Assembly (NCBI RefSeq): GCF_000348745.1
Contig: NC_020812.1
Span: forward strand, 1,683,444-1,747,443
DNA length: 64,000 bases
Source: Micavibrio aeruginosavorus EPB
Lineage (GTDB): Bacteria; Pseudomonadota; Alphaproteobacteria; Micavibrionales; Micavibrionaceae
Direction: 5' to 3'
Below are positions 16,333-24,718 of the stretch, one piece after another (the stretch's first letter is position 1; the number at the start of each line of letters is the position of its first letter). A program made the translations under genes and the position numbers. The notes under the pieces were generated by a model. It ran no database searches. It worked only from the letters and a program-made list of their open reading frames with translations, and was not told where the DNA came from.

Positions 16333-17895
16333 ATGTCTGTTGCTCAAGAAAAAACATCCGCAGAAATCGCCAACTCCGTGAAGGACATGAAGGACATCGT
16401 CGCCCTGTGCAAACGCCGCGGCTTCGTTTTTCCGGCATCCGACATTTATGGCGGCCTGAACGGGTTTTGGGATTACGGCCCGCTGGGTGTTGAGCTGAAA
16501 AACAACCTGCGCGATTTGTGGTGGAAATGGATGGTCACTTGCCCGCCCGTTGGCCCGGATGGCCAGCCGGTGGATATTGTCGGCATCGATTCATCCATCA
16601 TCCAGAACCCGAAAACATGGGAAGCATCGGGCCACGTCGGCGGATTCTCCGACCCGATGGTGGATTGCCGCGAAACGAAATTGCGGTATCGCGCCGACCA
16701 TCTCAGCATCATTTATTGGATTGGTGAAACATTCGCAGTAGCCATTTTTGATGACTGGGATGAAGATACGATTGCAAAGCGCCTCAAAAAACTTGGCGTC
16801 AGCAAAAAAATTGGAGATGCAGGCTACACAAGAATTCAAGGGATTCAAGTTGCAGGCGCTGGTCAACCTGGCCTTGATAGGACTTACGGACCTGACGCAA
16901 AAGAAATCGGCACCCTGACCGAACCGAAACAATTCAACCTGATGTTCCACACCTTCGTCGGCGCCACGGGCGGCGATGATAACAAGGCGTATCTGCGTCC
17001 GGAAACGGCGCAGGGAATCTTCCTGAACTTTAAAAACGTGCTGGATTCATCCCGCGTGCGCGTACCGTTCGGGATTGCGCAAGTGGGCAAAGCCTTCCGT
17101 AACGAGGTCAACCCGCGCAACTTCATCTTCCGGTCCCGTGAATTTGAACAGATGGAAATGGAATGGTTCTGCCACCCGAGCGAAGCCAAAATGTGGCGCG
17201 ACTTCTGGTTCGCGGAGCGTCAAAAATTCTGGACCGCGATCGGTTTGGTCAGCGAGAACGTGCGTATGCGCGACCATGACAAGGACGAATTGTCCCACTA
17301 CGCCAAGGAAGGGCTGGGCACCGCCGACATCGAATATCGCTTCCCGTTCACCGCGCCGGGCTTTGGCGAGTTGGAGGGCATTGCCCACCGCTGCAATTTC
17401 GATTTGACCCAGCACCAGAAGCATTCCGGCGTCAAAATGGAATACACCGACCCGATGGACCCGAAAAACAAATTCATTCCGGACGTCATCGAACCGGCCG
17501 CCGGTTTGACGCGCGGCGTTCTGGCCCTGCTGTGCGAAGCCTACACCCCGGATCCGAACCGTCCGTCGGGCGTTTACCTGAACCTGCACCCGGCATTGGC
17601 CCCGAAGAAGGCCGCCATCCTGCCGCTGACGGCGAAGGATCAGCACCCGGTGATCGCCACGAAACTGTACATGGATATCCGCAACGAATTCGCGGTCGAT
17701 CTGGACATCAAACAAAACATCGGCAAACGCTACGCCCGTCAGGACGAAATCGGCACGCCGTATTGCTTCACCATCGACGACCAGACCGTGTCCGACCAGA
17801 CCGTCACGGTGCGCGAACGCAACACGATGTCGCAGGAACGCATCGGCCTGGACCACGTGGCAGAATACTTACGCAAACATATCCGCAGCGTTTAA
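16333..17895 (+). CDS. glyS: Glycyl-tRNA synthetase, single-chain eukaryote/archaea-type, with an atypical insertion segment
   Basis: Class II synthetase charging tRNA-Gly. Start set at 16333 (MSVAQEKTSAEI; AGGAAAACC upstream), giving 520 residues. Family blocks: DIVALCKRRGFVFPASDIYG, DYGPLGVELKNNL, motif 2 FRNEVNPRNFIFRSREF, motif 3 EPAAGLTRGVLALL and a C-terminal anticodon-binding domain (IGKRYARQDEIGTPYCFTI). Residues about 124-192 (bases 16700-16905), between CRETKLRYRADH and GTLTEPKQFNLMF, occupy the variable insertion of the family. They use AT-rich, rare codons (AGA, AGG, GGA, TTA-type) unlike the rest of the gene. Reading frame is intact, so the enzyme is probably functional. Confidence 0.93.
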   Translation: MSVAQEKTSAEIANSVKDMKDIVALCKRRGFVFPASDIYGGLNGFWDYGPLGVELKNNLRDLWWKWMVTCPPVGPDGQPVDIVGIDSSIIQNPKTWEASGHVGGFSDPMVDCRETKLRYRADHLSIIYWIGETFAVAIFDDWDEDTIAKRLKKLGVSKKIGDAGYTRIQGIQVAGAGQPGLDRTYGPDAKEIGTLTEPKQFNLMFHTFVGATGGDDNKAYLRPETAQGIFLNFKNVLDSSRVRVPFGIAQVGKAFRNEVNPRNFIFRSREFEQMEMEWFCHPSEAKMWRDFWFAERQKFWTAIGLVSENVRMRDHDKDELSHYAKEGLGTADIEYRFPFTAPGFGELEGIAHRCNFDLTQHQKHSGVKMEYTDPMDPKNKFIPDVIEPAAGLTRGVLALLCEAYTPDPNRPSGVYLNLHPALAPKKAAILPLTAKDQHPVIATKLYMDIRNEFAVDLDIKQNIGKRYARQDEIGTPYCFTIDDQTVSDQTVTVRERNTMSQERIGLDHVAEYLRKHIRSV

Positions 17896-17909
17896 TCGCT
17901 CCCACTTTC

Positions 17910-17941
17910 AAAAAGCCCCCGCCTTGGCCGGGGGCTTTTTT
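17910..17941 (+). terminator. Intrinsic terminator of glyS
   Basis: AAAAAGCCCCCG...CGGGGGCTTTTTT hairpin immediately after the glyS stop with a long T-run. Confidence 0.92.
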
Positions 17942-18067
17942 CATGTCCTATCCCTTGGAACAGGCGGGTTTTCGCGGTTTATTAACCATAATTTCACCCC
18001 CACACCCCCATAATAGGGCCAGTTCTATACACCAAAACCCAGAATCAGGGGTTTGAAGGGGGCCGTT

Positions 18068-18478
18068 ATGGCAGAGAGTTTTGAAGAGTATCAGGCCAAA
18101 ATCGAAAAGGCCGAAGCCTGCGAAGCCACCGATAACGAAAGCCGCGCCCTGGCCATGGGTGAGGTCGACGAAAACGGTTACAGCGAGATAGATAAAAAGA
18201 TCAACGATCAATACAACACCGATAAATACCAGACCGTGCGCACCGAAGTTGCCAATTGCTATGTCGGCATTGAACGTACACCGGGTTTTCTGGACGAAAT
18301 GGTCGGGTTTGCAAAAGATTCATTCGACAAGGCAGCCAACGCCGTGAAGTCGATCGACGTTACACCGCAACTGGTCAAAGATGTTGATAGCGCTCTGGAT
18401 CGCGCCAACACATCGGACAGCGAACAAAACCGTCGCTGGGACCGCCAGATTGCGGAATCCACTGGGCCGAGTATGTAA
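18068..18478 (+). CDS. Uncharacterised acidic cytoplasmic protein
   Basis: Unrecognised 136-residue protein. Start taken at the ATG at 18068 with GAAGGGGG upstream; an upstream TTG is less likely. No signal peptide or membrane segment. It is rich in Glu, Asp and Lys and predicted mostly helical (EEYQAKIEKAEACEAT; FAKDSFDKAANAVKSID). Flanked by the glyS terminator and its own terminator, so probably monocistronic. Nothing points to a function. Confidence 0.7.
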   Translation: MAESFEEYQAKIEKAEACEATDNESRALAMGEVDENGYSEIDKKINDQYNTDKYQTVRTEVANCYVGIERTPGFLDEMVGFAKDSFDKAANAVKSIDVTPQLVKDVDSALDRANTSDSEQNRRWDRQIAESTGPSM

Positions 18479-18503
18479 GATTTCGGAATCGGAGATACGA
18501 TCA

Positions 18504-18536
18504 GAGGGCGATACAGATATGTATCGCCCTCTTTCT
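18504..18536 (+). terminator. Intrinsic terminator
   Basis: Perfect 11-bp stem GAGGGCGATAC / GTATCGCCCTC, 6-base loop, then TTTCT. Ends the transcript of the acidic protein at 18068. Confidence 0.85.
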
Positions 18537-18538
18537 AT

Positions 18539-19048
18539 TTAAACCACCGGGGACAAACCGCACGGCGTATGTTCCAACCGATAGCGGCTGCGCCCCGTCA
18601 CGGGTTTCGTTTGCCCGTCATACAAAATGGGCAAAGATGGATAATGGGCCACATGCAAATCTGGCAAAGCGGGAACGGCGGCGGCGGCGCCCTCCGGCTC
18701 AAACTGAGTCAACGCCAGAACGCGGCCAACCCCGGCGGCATGGCCGAACATCAGATGGATCATCATGCTGCCATGGCCGGTGCGTTTGTGGCCCAGACGG
18801 GTGCTGACCTGTTGCAGCTTTAAAATATTCTGGGCCGGATTATCATGGAACGTTGCCGCCGCAACAATCACCCCGTCATCATTGACGCGCAGGGCATAGC
18901 GCGCCGTTGGGTCAACATGCAACAACGGCATCGGGTCCACCGCGCCGCGTTTGGATGCGGAACAAGTAATAAATTGATTATCCGGGTGTTTCGCAACCAC
19001 CGCCATCAACCCATTCGCATCCGTAAAGATATTCGTGAAAAAGGTCAT
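18539..19048 (-). CDS. Hypothetical protein, possibly GNAT-like
   Basis: Unrecognised 169-residue protein without signal peptide. The stretch LKLQQVSTRLGHKRTGHGSM resembles a GNAT strand 4 plus acetyl-CoA loop (R-x-x-G-x-G), followed by a helix (MIHLMFGHAAGVGRVL), which makes a diverged acetyltransferase plausible. This is a fold guess from pattern only. It lies 15 bp downstream of the S49 peptidase gene on the same strand and is probably cotranscribed with it. Confidence 0.6.
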   Translation of the reverse strand: MTFFTNIFTDANGLMAVVAKHPDNQFITCSASKRGAVDPMPLLHVDPTARYALRVNDDGVIVAAATFHDNPAQNILKLQQVSTRLGHKRTGHGSMMIHLMFGHAAGVGRVLALTQFEPEGAAAAVPALPDLHVAHYPSLPILYDGQTKPVTGRSRYRLEHTPCGLSPVV

Positions 19049-19063
19049 GGCGGCGTCCCGTTC

Positions 19064-20032
19064 TTATAACCCGTAACGGGACCAGAGGGCGCGGTCTTCA
19101 ACCGCGGCGATCGCCCCGTCGACCAGAGCGGATTCATCAAACGCAATCCCCCCGCCGCGCGCGGCCAGAAACGCCGGAATGAACGGCGGCTTCGCGCTGG
19201 TTTCCACCAGCCGCACATCGGGGCCGAATTTTTCGCGCATCACGCCGCGCACATCGCCGATGCCGTCGATCAGGCCCAGATCCATGGCCGGACGGCCGAT
19301 CCAGAAGCGGCCTTCGAACAATTCCGGCCCGGCCCCGCGAATGGCATCGCCACGGCGCGAGCGGACCCAGTCGATAAATTGTTCATGAATTCCGGCCTGA
19401 AGATCTTTCAGACGCTCAACATCCTCCGGCTTTTCCGGGATGAACGGGTCGAGCATGGATTTATCGCGCCCCGCCGTGTACAGGCGGCGCGTAATACCGA
19501 ATTTAGAGATGAAACGGTCCATGCCGAACCCGGCGGAAATCACGCCGATGGACCCGACGATGGAACAATCCTGCGCAAAAATCTTGTCCCCGGCGCAGGC
19601 GAGCCAATACCCGCCCGATGCGGCCACGTCCTCGACAAAGGCGAAAACGGGGATGTCTTTTTCATCCGCCAATTGACGAACCAGCCCGGCGATCAGGGAG
19701 GCTTGCGCGGGCGCACCGCCCGGCGAATTGATCACCAAAGCCACGGCGCGGACGCCCCGCACGGCAAAGGCCTTCTCCACCGCTTTGGACACGCGGGCAT
19801 AGGACAGGGTGTTTTTCCGCATCCCGCCCATATCGGTCAGGACACCAGACAGGCGGACCACAGCCACGCGCGGCCCCTTATCGAAAATCTTCGCCAGAAG
19901 CGGCCCGATAACGGGCAAGCCCTCGGCCTTCTTCACATTGATCATTGGGGGATCATCGCGGCCATTGTCGCGTGCAAAATCCCCATGGTCATCCCGGTCA
20001 AAATCATCATGTGCGTTCATGGTTCGATTCAT
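19064..20032 (-). CDS. sppA: S49-family signal peptide peptidase SppA/SohB
   Basis: Serine protease that degrades cleaved signal peptides or membrane fragments. 322 residues with the ClpP-like S49 fold: VAVVRLSGVL, INSPGGAPAQ, nucleophile S139 in VAASGGYWLAC and general-base K191 in TAGRDKSMLDPF. This is the short, single-domain SohB/SppA36 type. The N-terminus is unusually hydrophilic (about 30 residues rich in Asp, His and Arg) with no clear transmembrane anchor, so the enzyme may be cytosolic or peripheral. Confidence 0.9.
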   Translation of the reverse strand: MNRTMNAHDDFDRDDHGDFARDNGRDDPPMINVKKAEGLPVIGPLLAKIFDKGPRVAVVRLSGVLTDMGGMRKNTLSYARVSKAVEKAFAVRGVRAVALVINSPGGAPAQASLIAGLVRQLADEKDIPVFAFVEDVAASGGYWLACAGDKIFAQDCSIVGSIGVISAGFGMDRFISKFGITRRLYTAGRDKSMLDPFIPEKPEDVERLKDLQAGIHEQFIDWVRSRRGDAIRGAGPELFEGRFWIGRPAMDLGLIDGIGDVRGVMREKFGPDVRLVETSAKPPFIPAFLAARGGGIAFDESALVDGAIAAVEDRALWSRYGL

Positions 20033-20062
20033 ACCAGATTCGCCCTCCCCCCTAAACAGGCA

Positions 20063-20839
20063 TCAGAATAACCGTTCACCGTTTCGTAACACGGCGTCCG
20101 CTTTTTCCGTATAATCACCATTGGCTTCGTGCAGGACCAACCCGGCATGGATGGTCGCCGGGGTCTTTCGATCCTTCACCGCACGGATCACAACCCGCTT
20201 CGCCGCCTGCCCCATCCGGGGCCAGAGGGGGAAAATTTCCACCGCACCAAAACGGCGATTGCCGGTCCGCCCACACATCGCCTGAATAATTTCATCGGTG
20301 CGATCGGCCCGGTGGATGATGGTCATCGACCCGCCGGATTTCAAATTCCGAAACGCGCAATCCACCCAGACCCCGATATCCAGGTCCACATCCGCATGCC
20401 CCAGCGCCGTGGCGCGGCCCGTATCGGGCGATGGGGTCCATGTTCCGGCCTCCATAAAAGGCGGATTGAAGATAACATGATCAAATCGTTGTTTTAGATC
20501 AGAAATTTCGAATTGAGAAATATCACCATGAGCAAATTCGCACCGATCCGTATTGTTATTTAGGGCGGCATTTTGTCCTGCCAATTCAATATATTCATCC
20601 TGAATCTCAATCCCGCAGCCAAACACACCGCCCAAGCGCTTGAGAACACAGAAAATCGCCCCGCCAACCCCGCAGCCAAGGTCCAGCACCCGGTCCCCGG
20701 CTTTCGCCGGACACGCGGCGGCCAGCATCACAGAATCCAGCGACGTGCGAAACCCACCCCCACCCGGTTGCAACAGGCGGACGGATTGGTTGAGGACATA
20801 AATTTCTTCGGGCTCCGGCCTTGTTTGCATATTCATCAT
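20063..20839 (-). CDS. TrmN6-like class I SAM methyltransferase
   Basis: Predicted tRNA1(Val) adenine-37 N6-methyltransferase family (YfiC/TrmN6). 258 residues with the SAM-binding motif VLDLGCGVGGAIFCVL (about 48-63), acidic strand-2 end (GIEIQDEY) and the N6-adenine catalytic motif NPPF (about 124). The N-terminal QPGGGGFRTSLDSVMLAAA matches the family's substrate-pocket region. Start is one of several close Met codons (20839, 20836, 20830). Divergent from the next membrane protein; the promoter of that gene overlaps this start. Confidence 0.85.
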   Translation of the reverse strand: MMNMQTRPEPEEIYVLNQSVRLLQPGGGGFRTSLDSVMLAAACPAKAGDRVLDLGCGVGGAIFCVLKRLGGVFGCGIEIQDEYIELAGQNAALNNNTDRCEFAHGDISQFEISDLKQRFDHVIFNPPFMEAGTWTPSPDTGRATALGHADVDLDIGVWVDCAFRNLKSGGSMTIIHRADRTDEIIQAMCGRTGNRRFGAVEIFPLWPRMGQAAKRVVIRAVKDRKTPATIHAGLVLHEANGDYTEKADAVLRNGERLF

Positions 20840-20848
20840 CCCTATAAT
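20821..20848 (+). promoter_or_regulatory. Candidate sigma70-type promoter of the membrane-protein gene at 20878
   Basis: TTGTTT (20821-20826), 16-bp spacer and a consensus TATAAT (20843-20848), 29 bp upstream of the ATG. It overlaps the 5-prime end of the divergent methyltransferase gene, so the two transcription units may interfere. Confidence 0.5.
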
Positions 20849-20877
20849 GCCGGACAGATTATAGAAGGTTGCAGATC

Positions 20878-21444
20878 ATGAGCACACTGAAAACTCTCTT
20901 CACCGGAAAATCCCTGCGGGCCTGGATCATCATGGCCGGGGTTATTTTTGTTCCCTTTATCCTGTGCTTCGTCTTTCAGGCCCCCCAGGTTGCCAAAGCC
21001 GCTGCGGCGGACGCCGGAACCGTTAAGGTCTTCATGCTGGATGGCACCAAGATGGCCCTGCTGACCAGTCTGGGCATTCTGGCCCTGCTCTGTTGCGGCC
21101 CGGCAGGGTATTTACATAGGAAGAACAGAGCCACACTGGACAACCATGTCGGCACCACCACCCTCTGGACAGCGCTCTTCAGCACCCTCCTCGGCATCGC
21201 CGCGGCCGCTTACGATATGACGACCGGGAACGGTGCCTGGCTGATGGGATTTTTGGCGACAACAGCGGTGACCTTTATCACCGTGATTATCCCGGCCCTG
21301 ATGGCCATGATCGGTTACTGGTTTCTGGCGGTCCGCACCAAGGATGGCCAGGCCGCCGCCCCGGCCTTCTCCATCCTGCTGGTTTTATGGAACATTGAAT
21401 GTTTCCTGATCGCCACCGGGCAAGCCGTACAGGCCAGCACCTGA
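20878..21444 (+). CDS. Uncharacterised integral membrane protein
   Basis: 188 residues starting at 20878 (GAAGG upstream). About four to five hydrophobic segments: WIIMAGVIFVPFILCFVF, ALLTSLGILALLCCGP, LWTALFSTLLGIAAAAY, FLATTAVTFITVIIPALMAM and FSILLVLWNIECFLIATG. The region between the first two segments may be a short periplasmic loop. No family recognised. It is followed closely by the polyprenyl synthase gene, which has its own promoter. Confidence 0.75.
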   Translation: MSTLKTLFTGKSLRAWIIMAGVIFVPFILCFVFQAPQVAKAAAADAGTVKVFMLDGTKMALLTSLGILALLCCGPAGYLHRKNRATLDNHVGTTTLWTALFSTLLGIAAAAYDMTTGNGAWLMGFLATTAVTFITVIIPALMAMIGYWFLAVRTKDGQAAAPAFSILLVLWNIECFLIATGQAVQAST

Positions 21445-21466
21445 TAAATAATCAGGCTGGCCCAGC

Positions 21467-21495
21467 TTGATTAAACGCACCCCATCCATTAACAC
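21467..21495 (+). promoter_or_regulatory. Promoter of the polyprenyl diphosphate synthase gene, probably leaderless
   Basis: TTGATT (21467-21472), exactly 17 bp, then TAACAC (21490-21495). The hexamer ends 7 nt before the ATG at 21503, so the expected +1 falls on or next to the start codon. No Shine-Dalgarno is present. Confidence 0.5.
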
Positions 21496-21502
21496 TTTGG
21501 GC

Positions 21503-22525
21503 ATGATGATGACACCGCAAGCCGCCGCCAAACCAAGCACCGAAACGATCCATCCGCTGGATCGTTTGTCGTCGTTGCTGGGGGATGATCTGGCCAAGGT
21601 GAATGATCTGATCATCACGCGCATGGATTCCCATGTGGCCCTGATCCCGCAATTGGCGGCGTGGTTGATCGCCGCGGGCGGCAAGCGCATTCGCCCCCTG
21701 CTGACACTGGGTTGCACCCGCCTTTATGGGTACGCCGGGGACCGTCCGTTTGGATTGTCGGCCGCCGTTGAATTTATTCACACCGCCACCCTGCTGCATG
21801 ATGATGTCGTGGATGAAAGCGTCGAACGCCGGGGCAAGCCATCGGCCAATATGGTGTTTGGCAACCAGGCCAGCGTTCTGGTCGGTGATTTCCTGTTCTG
21901 CCGCTCGTTCCAATTGATGGTCGCGGATGGATCGATTGATGTGTTGCGCATCCTATCCGACGCATCGGCCACCATTGCCGAGGGCGAGGTTCTGCAACTC
22001 TCCGCCGCCAATGACCTATCCACGGGCATGGAAAAATATACGGCGATTATCGAAGCCAAAACCGCCGCTCTGTTCGCCGCCGCGTGCGAAGTCGGGCCGA
22101 TCATCGCGGGCGCGGATGCAACGGCGCAAAAAGCCATGCGTGATTTTGGATATTATCTGGGCATGGCGTTCCAGATTGCCGATGACGTTCTGGATTACAG
22201 CGCCAACCGCGAAAAACTGGGCAAGACCGTCGGCGATGATTTCCGTGAAGGCAAATTGACCGCACCCGTGTTGATGGCGCTGGAACGCGCCGATGCGGCC
22301 GAACGCGAATTCTGGGCCCGCACCATGGAACGCCGCGAACAAACGGATGCCGATCTGGCCACCGCGCAAAGCCTGCTGGTCAAACATGATGCCTTAAATC
22401 GTGGCCTGGCGCTGGCCCGCGAATACGAAGACAAAGCCCGCGCCGCCCTGCACACCGCACCGAAAAACGCCATCCGCGATGCGCTGGATGACGTTTTGTC
22501 GTTCGCCGTTGGGCGTGATCATTAA
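21503..22525 (+). CDS. ispB: Octaprenyl/decaprenyl diphosphate synthase
   Basis: Makes the long isoprenoid side chain of ubiquinone from farnesyl diphosphate and IPP. The trans-prenyltransferase motifs are intact: first Asp-rich motif LLHDDVVDES (DDxxD), second IADDVLDYS, plus GGKRIRPLL and GKTVGDDFREGKLTAPVL. The ATG at 21503 gives 340 residues, close to the usual 320-340; an in-frame TTG at 21467 coincides with the proposed -35 and is therefore disfavoured. Chain length (C40 or C50) cannot be told by eye; alphaproteobacteria commonly make C50. Confidence 0.93.
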   Translation: MMMTPQAAAKPSTETIHPLDRLSSLLGDDLAKVNDLIITRMDSHVALIPQLAAWLIAAGGKRIRPLLTLGCTRLYGYAGDRPFGLSAAVEFIHTATLLHDDVVDESVERRGKPSANMVFGNQASVLVGDFLFCRSFQLMVADGSIDVLRILSDASATIAEGEVLQLSAANDLSTGMEKYTAIIEAKTAALFAAACEVGPIIAGADATAQKAMRDFGYYLGMAFQIADDVLDYSANREKLGKTVGDDFREGKLTAPVLMALERADAAEREFWARTMERREQTDADLATAQSLLVKHDALNRGLALAREYEDKARAALHTAPKNAIRDALDDVLSFAVGRDH

Positions 22526-22704
22526 TGACCGGATGGCGGCAGGAACGCGCGCCCTATCTCACCCCATCCCAAAGGTCAGAATCGGCGGATTTCCGGATTT
22601 TTTGACATTTTTCTGGCCCAAAACCTGCCAACCCCATAAAAACGCTTGCGGCGCGGAAAAATATGGATTATGTTAAACAAAATTTCCAATCGAGGGTGCG
22701 TATT

Positions 22705-22980
22705 ATGAGCGTAAACAAAAAATTGATCGGGGCCACATCTGCCTTTGCTTTGGCCTGCGGCCTGGTGGCCTGTGGCGACAGCGAAATCTCTGCGGATACA
22801 GCGTTCTGCCAGATTGATGAAAGCGCCAAATACCCGGTGCAGATTATCAGCGCATTTGATGGCGCATTGATGCGCGAAGGCACGGAAAAAGCCTTCCCCG
22901 TCGACCGTGAGGCGGGCACCTGCTCTGTCCCGCAGGACAATAAAAGCGGGTCCTATTTCATCTATCAGCTGAAACACTAA
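22705..22980 (+). CDS. Small lipoprotein
   Basis: 91-residue predicted lipoprotein: Lys-containing n-region, hydrophobic core (GATSAFALACG) and lipobox LVAC with GDS after the Cys; Asp at +3 rather than +2 suggests outer-membrane sorting. Start at 22705 chosen because GAGGGTG precedes it and it yields the signal peptide. The mature part has two further Cys residues (FCQI and GTCSVP) that may pair. No family recognised. Followed by a terminator. Confidence 0.75.
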   Translation: MSVNKKLIGATSAFALACGLVACGDSEISADTAFCQIDESAKYPVQIISAFDGALMREGTEKAFPVDREAGTCSVPQDNKSGSYFIYQLKH

Positions 22981-23016
22981 GCCCAAAGGGCGCAACAACC
23001 CGCCCCAAAACCGACA

Positions 23017-23041
23017 AAGCCCCCGGATCTGGGGGTTTTTT
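23017..23041 (+). terminator. Intrinsic terminator
   Basis: CCCCC-GGATCT-GGGGG hairpin with flanking A and T tracts, after the small lipoprotein gene. Confidence 0.8.
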
Positions 23042-23075
23042 CATGGTCTTTTTCACCCGTTTTTCAACAAGCCAA

Positions 23076-23105
23076 TTGACAGCCCGCCCCGATTTACGCT
23101 ACCTC
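23076..23105 (+). promoter_or_regulatory. Candidate promoter of tRNA-Pro
   Basis: Consensus TTGACA at 23076-23081, 47 bp before the tRNA. The best -10 with acceptable spacing is TACCTC (18 bp), which is weak; the -35 is the stronger evidence. Confidence 0.45.
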
Positions 23106-23122
23106 TCTGGCCTTGCTTGGAT

Positions 23123-23199
<77 letters not shown>

Positions 23200-23204
23200 T
23201 TCAT

Positions 23205-23232
23205 AAAAAAGCTCCCGCCCGGGGGCTTTTTT
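23205..23232 (+). terminator. Intrinsic terminator of tRNA-Pro
   Basis: AAAAAAGCTCCCG...CGGGGGCTTTTTT hairpin starting 6 nt after the tRNA, with one wobble position in the stem. Confidence 0.85.
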
Positions 23233-23446
23233 ATTGTGCCTGTTCAAACAAGAAGGCTTTGCCCGTCCGCCTACACCCAAAGCACGCATAATAATTACGT
23301 CCTCTCTCATTCCACCCTATATTAATCAGTGACACTGGTGCCCGATACATGCACGGCCATATTGGCCGCGAAGGGGGCGTTGTTGCTTGTTCACTGTATC
23401 GCGCACCAGAAGATCTCCCAGAAACGCAAAACCAGAGGAGGCTATT

Positions 23447-23686
23447 ATGTTACGTCTCATCATATGTTCCGGACTTGTTATCCTGCTTTCTGCTTGCGGG
23501 ACATCGTCATCAGATCGGGCTTTGAGCGGTGGCGCTATTGGCGCGGGTGTGGGGGCCGTCGGTAGTTCTCTCACAGGCGGTAGCCCCTATACCGGGGCCA
23601 TTATTGGGGGTGCCGTTGGTGCCGCGGCTGGTGGCTTGACGGATGAAGATGACGTCAATCTTGGCAAACCGATCTGGAGAAAATAA
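23447..23686 (+). CDS. Glycine-zipper lipoprotein
   Basis: 79-residue outer-membrane-type lipoprotein. Start at 23447 has a strong GAGGAGG. Signal peptide LRLIICSGLVILLSAC with lipobox LSAC; mature protein begins with Ser-rich CGTSSSD and then a glycine-zipper segment (GGAIGAGVGAVGSSL and GAIIGGAVGAAAGGL) typical of small 17-kDa-antigen/osmotically inducible lipoproteins. The C-terminus is short and charged. It is followed by an OmpA-domain gene 268 bp on. Confidence 0.8.
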   Translation: MLRLIICSGLVILLSACGTSSSDRALSGGAIGAGVGAVGSSLTGGSPYTGAIIGGAVGAAAGGLTDEDDVNLGKPIWRK

Positions 23687-23713
23687 CCCACGCGGACACG
23701 CCTGGCCGTTATG

Positions 23714-23739
23714 TTTGTGGGCGCAGATGCGCCCACAAA
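23714..23739. repeat. Perfect 11-bp inverted repeat
   Basis: TTTGTGGGCGC-AGAT-GCGCCCACAAA downstream of the glycine-zipper lipoprotein. No T-run follows, so it may be an mRNA-stabilising hairpin or weak terminator. A second small palindrome, CCGCAG-ATTC-CTGCGG, lies at 23794-23809. Confidence 0.55.
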
Positions 23740-23954
23740 TGCATTCGCAAACATTTGAAACAAATTTAAAACATCAAAACACAACCGTGACATCCGCAGA
23801 TTCCTGCGGCCTCTGCTTTGTCGTTTGAAAAATGCAACAGCTCCGCCGCCATCCTATCCCCCGAAATATTATCCTTAAGGTTTCCCTATAGACTGAACGG
23901 ACTACCCTTAATGATCGATATCAGGTGTACACCGATGATCGAAAGGATAAAAAA

Positions 23955-24590
23955 ATGTTTAGACCATCATATATTTTGCCCGGTGTGGCCGCGGTGATGT
24001 TGTTGGCATCGACGGCAGCCAATGCGGCCGGGTATGAATGGAAGCGCGTTGATTACCAATATTTGCAGAGCGTTTCCGAAAAAGATCGCGGCATGTTGCG
24101 CATTTATAAAGATTACGAAGAACGCGAACCATGCCAGAATTACCGCGAGCTTCCGCCCGAGGTGAAATACGTGGATTGTAAATTGTATCACCGCGTCGCC
24201 ATTCCCGATCCACCACCGCCGCCTGCTCCACCACCTGCACCGGAGCCACCAAAAGTCGTTTCCAGCTATGAAATTTTCTTCCCGCTGGACAGCACGGCCC
24301 TGGATCTGCAGGCCAATGCCATGGTTGATAAAGCCGCATCCGACATTGCGCTGTATCAACCCAGCGCCGTGATTGTCGCCGGTTACACCGACACATCCGG
24401 CGCGGCGGATTATAACGACCAACTCTCCGCCAACCGGGCCATGGCGGTGTCCGCCGCGTTAACCCAGCGCGGTATTCCGAACACGGCCATGAATCTGGAG
24501 GCCCACGGTCAGAATGACCTGAAAGTGCCAACAGAGGATGAGGTTCACGAACCGCAGAACCGCCGCACGGTCATCCATTTTATGAAATAG
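23955..24590 (+). CDS. OmpA-domain outer-membrane/periplasmic protein
   Basis: 211 residues from the ATG at 23955 (AAAGGAT upstream). Signal peptide (SYILPGVAAVMLLASTAANA), a short N-terminal region with a Cys pair (PCQN...VDC), a Pro-rich hinge (IPDPPPPPAPPPAPEPP, about 88-104) and a C-terminal OmpA peptidoglycan-binding domain (IFFPLDSTALD ... VAGYTDTSGAADYNDQLSANR ends QNRRTVIHF). The N-terminal part is too short for a beta barrel, so this is probably a soluble or lattice-anchored envelope protein. An intrinsic terminator follows. Confidence 0.88.
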   Translation: MFRPSYILPGVAAVMLLASTAANAAGYEWKRVDYQYLQSVSEKDRGMLRIYKDYEEREPCQNYRELPPEVKYVDCKLYHRVAIPDPPPPPAPPPAPEPPKVVSSYEIFFPLDSTALDLQANAMVDKAASDIALYQPSAVIVAGYTDTSGAADYNDQLSANRAMAVSAALTQRGIPNTAMNLEAHGQNDLKVPTEDEVHEPQNRRTVIHFMK

Positions 24591-24612
24591 ATGATCGCGA
24601 CAGGCATGCCCA

Positions 24613-24642
24613 AAAGCCCCCGGTAAAAATCGGGGGCTTTTC
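24613..24642 (+). terminator. Intrinsic terminator of the OmpA-domain gene
   Basis: Perfect 10-bp stem AAAGCCCCCG / CGGGGGCTTT with an 8-base loop and a following T-run. It lies just upstream of the CsoR operator region and insulates it. Confidence 0.92.
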
Positions 24643-24649
24643 TTACGCC

Positions 24650-24706
24650 TATACCCCGCGGGGGTACTTGACGCCGATACCCCCGCAGGGTATATAATGG
24701 GGTATA
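24650..24706 (+). promoter_or_regulatory. CsoR-type operator/promoter
   Basis: Two palindromes of the CsoR/RcnR class: TACCCC-GCG-GGGGTA (24652-24666) and ATACCC-CCGCA-GGGTAT (24677-24693). A third half-site GGGGTATAC ends at 24706. They straddle TTGACG (24668-24673) and TATATA/TATAAT (24691-24698), with a 17- or 19-bp spacer. Repressor binding would cover both promoter hexamers, so autoregulation by the adjacent csoR-like gene with metal-induced release is expected. Confidence 0.85.
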
Positions 24707-24718
24707 CGGAGAAAAACC

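Noticed and set aside
16700-16905. Intein or self-splicing intron in glyS
   Set aside because: The block is only about 70 codons, has no N-terminal Cys/Ser with C-terminal His-Asn, no homing endonuclease, and falls at a known variable insertion of the family.
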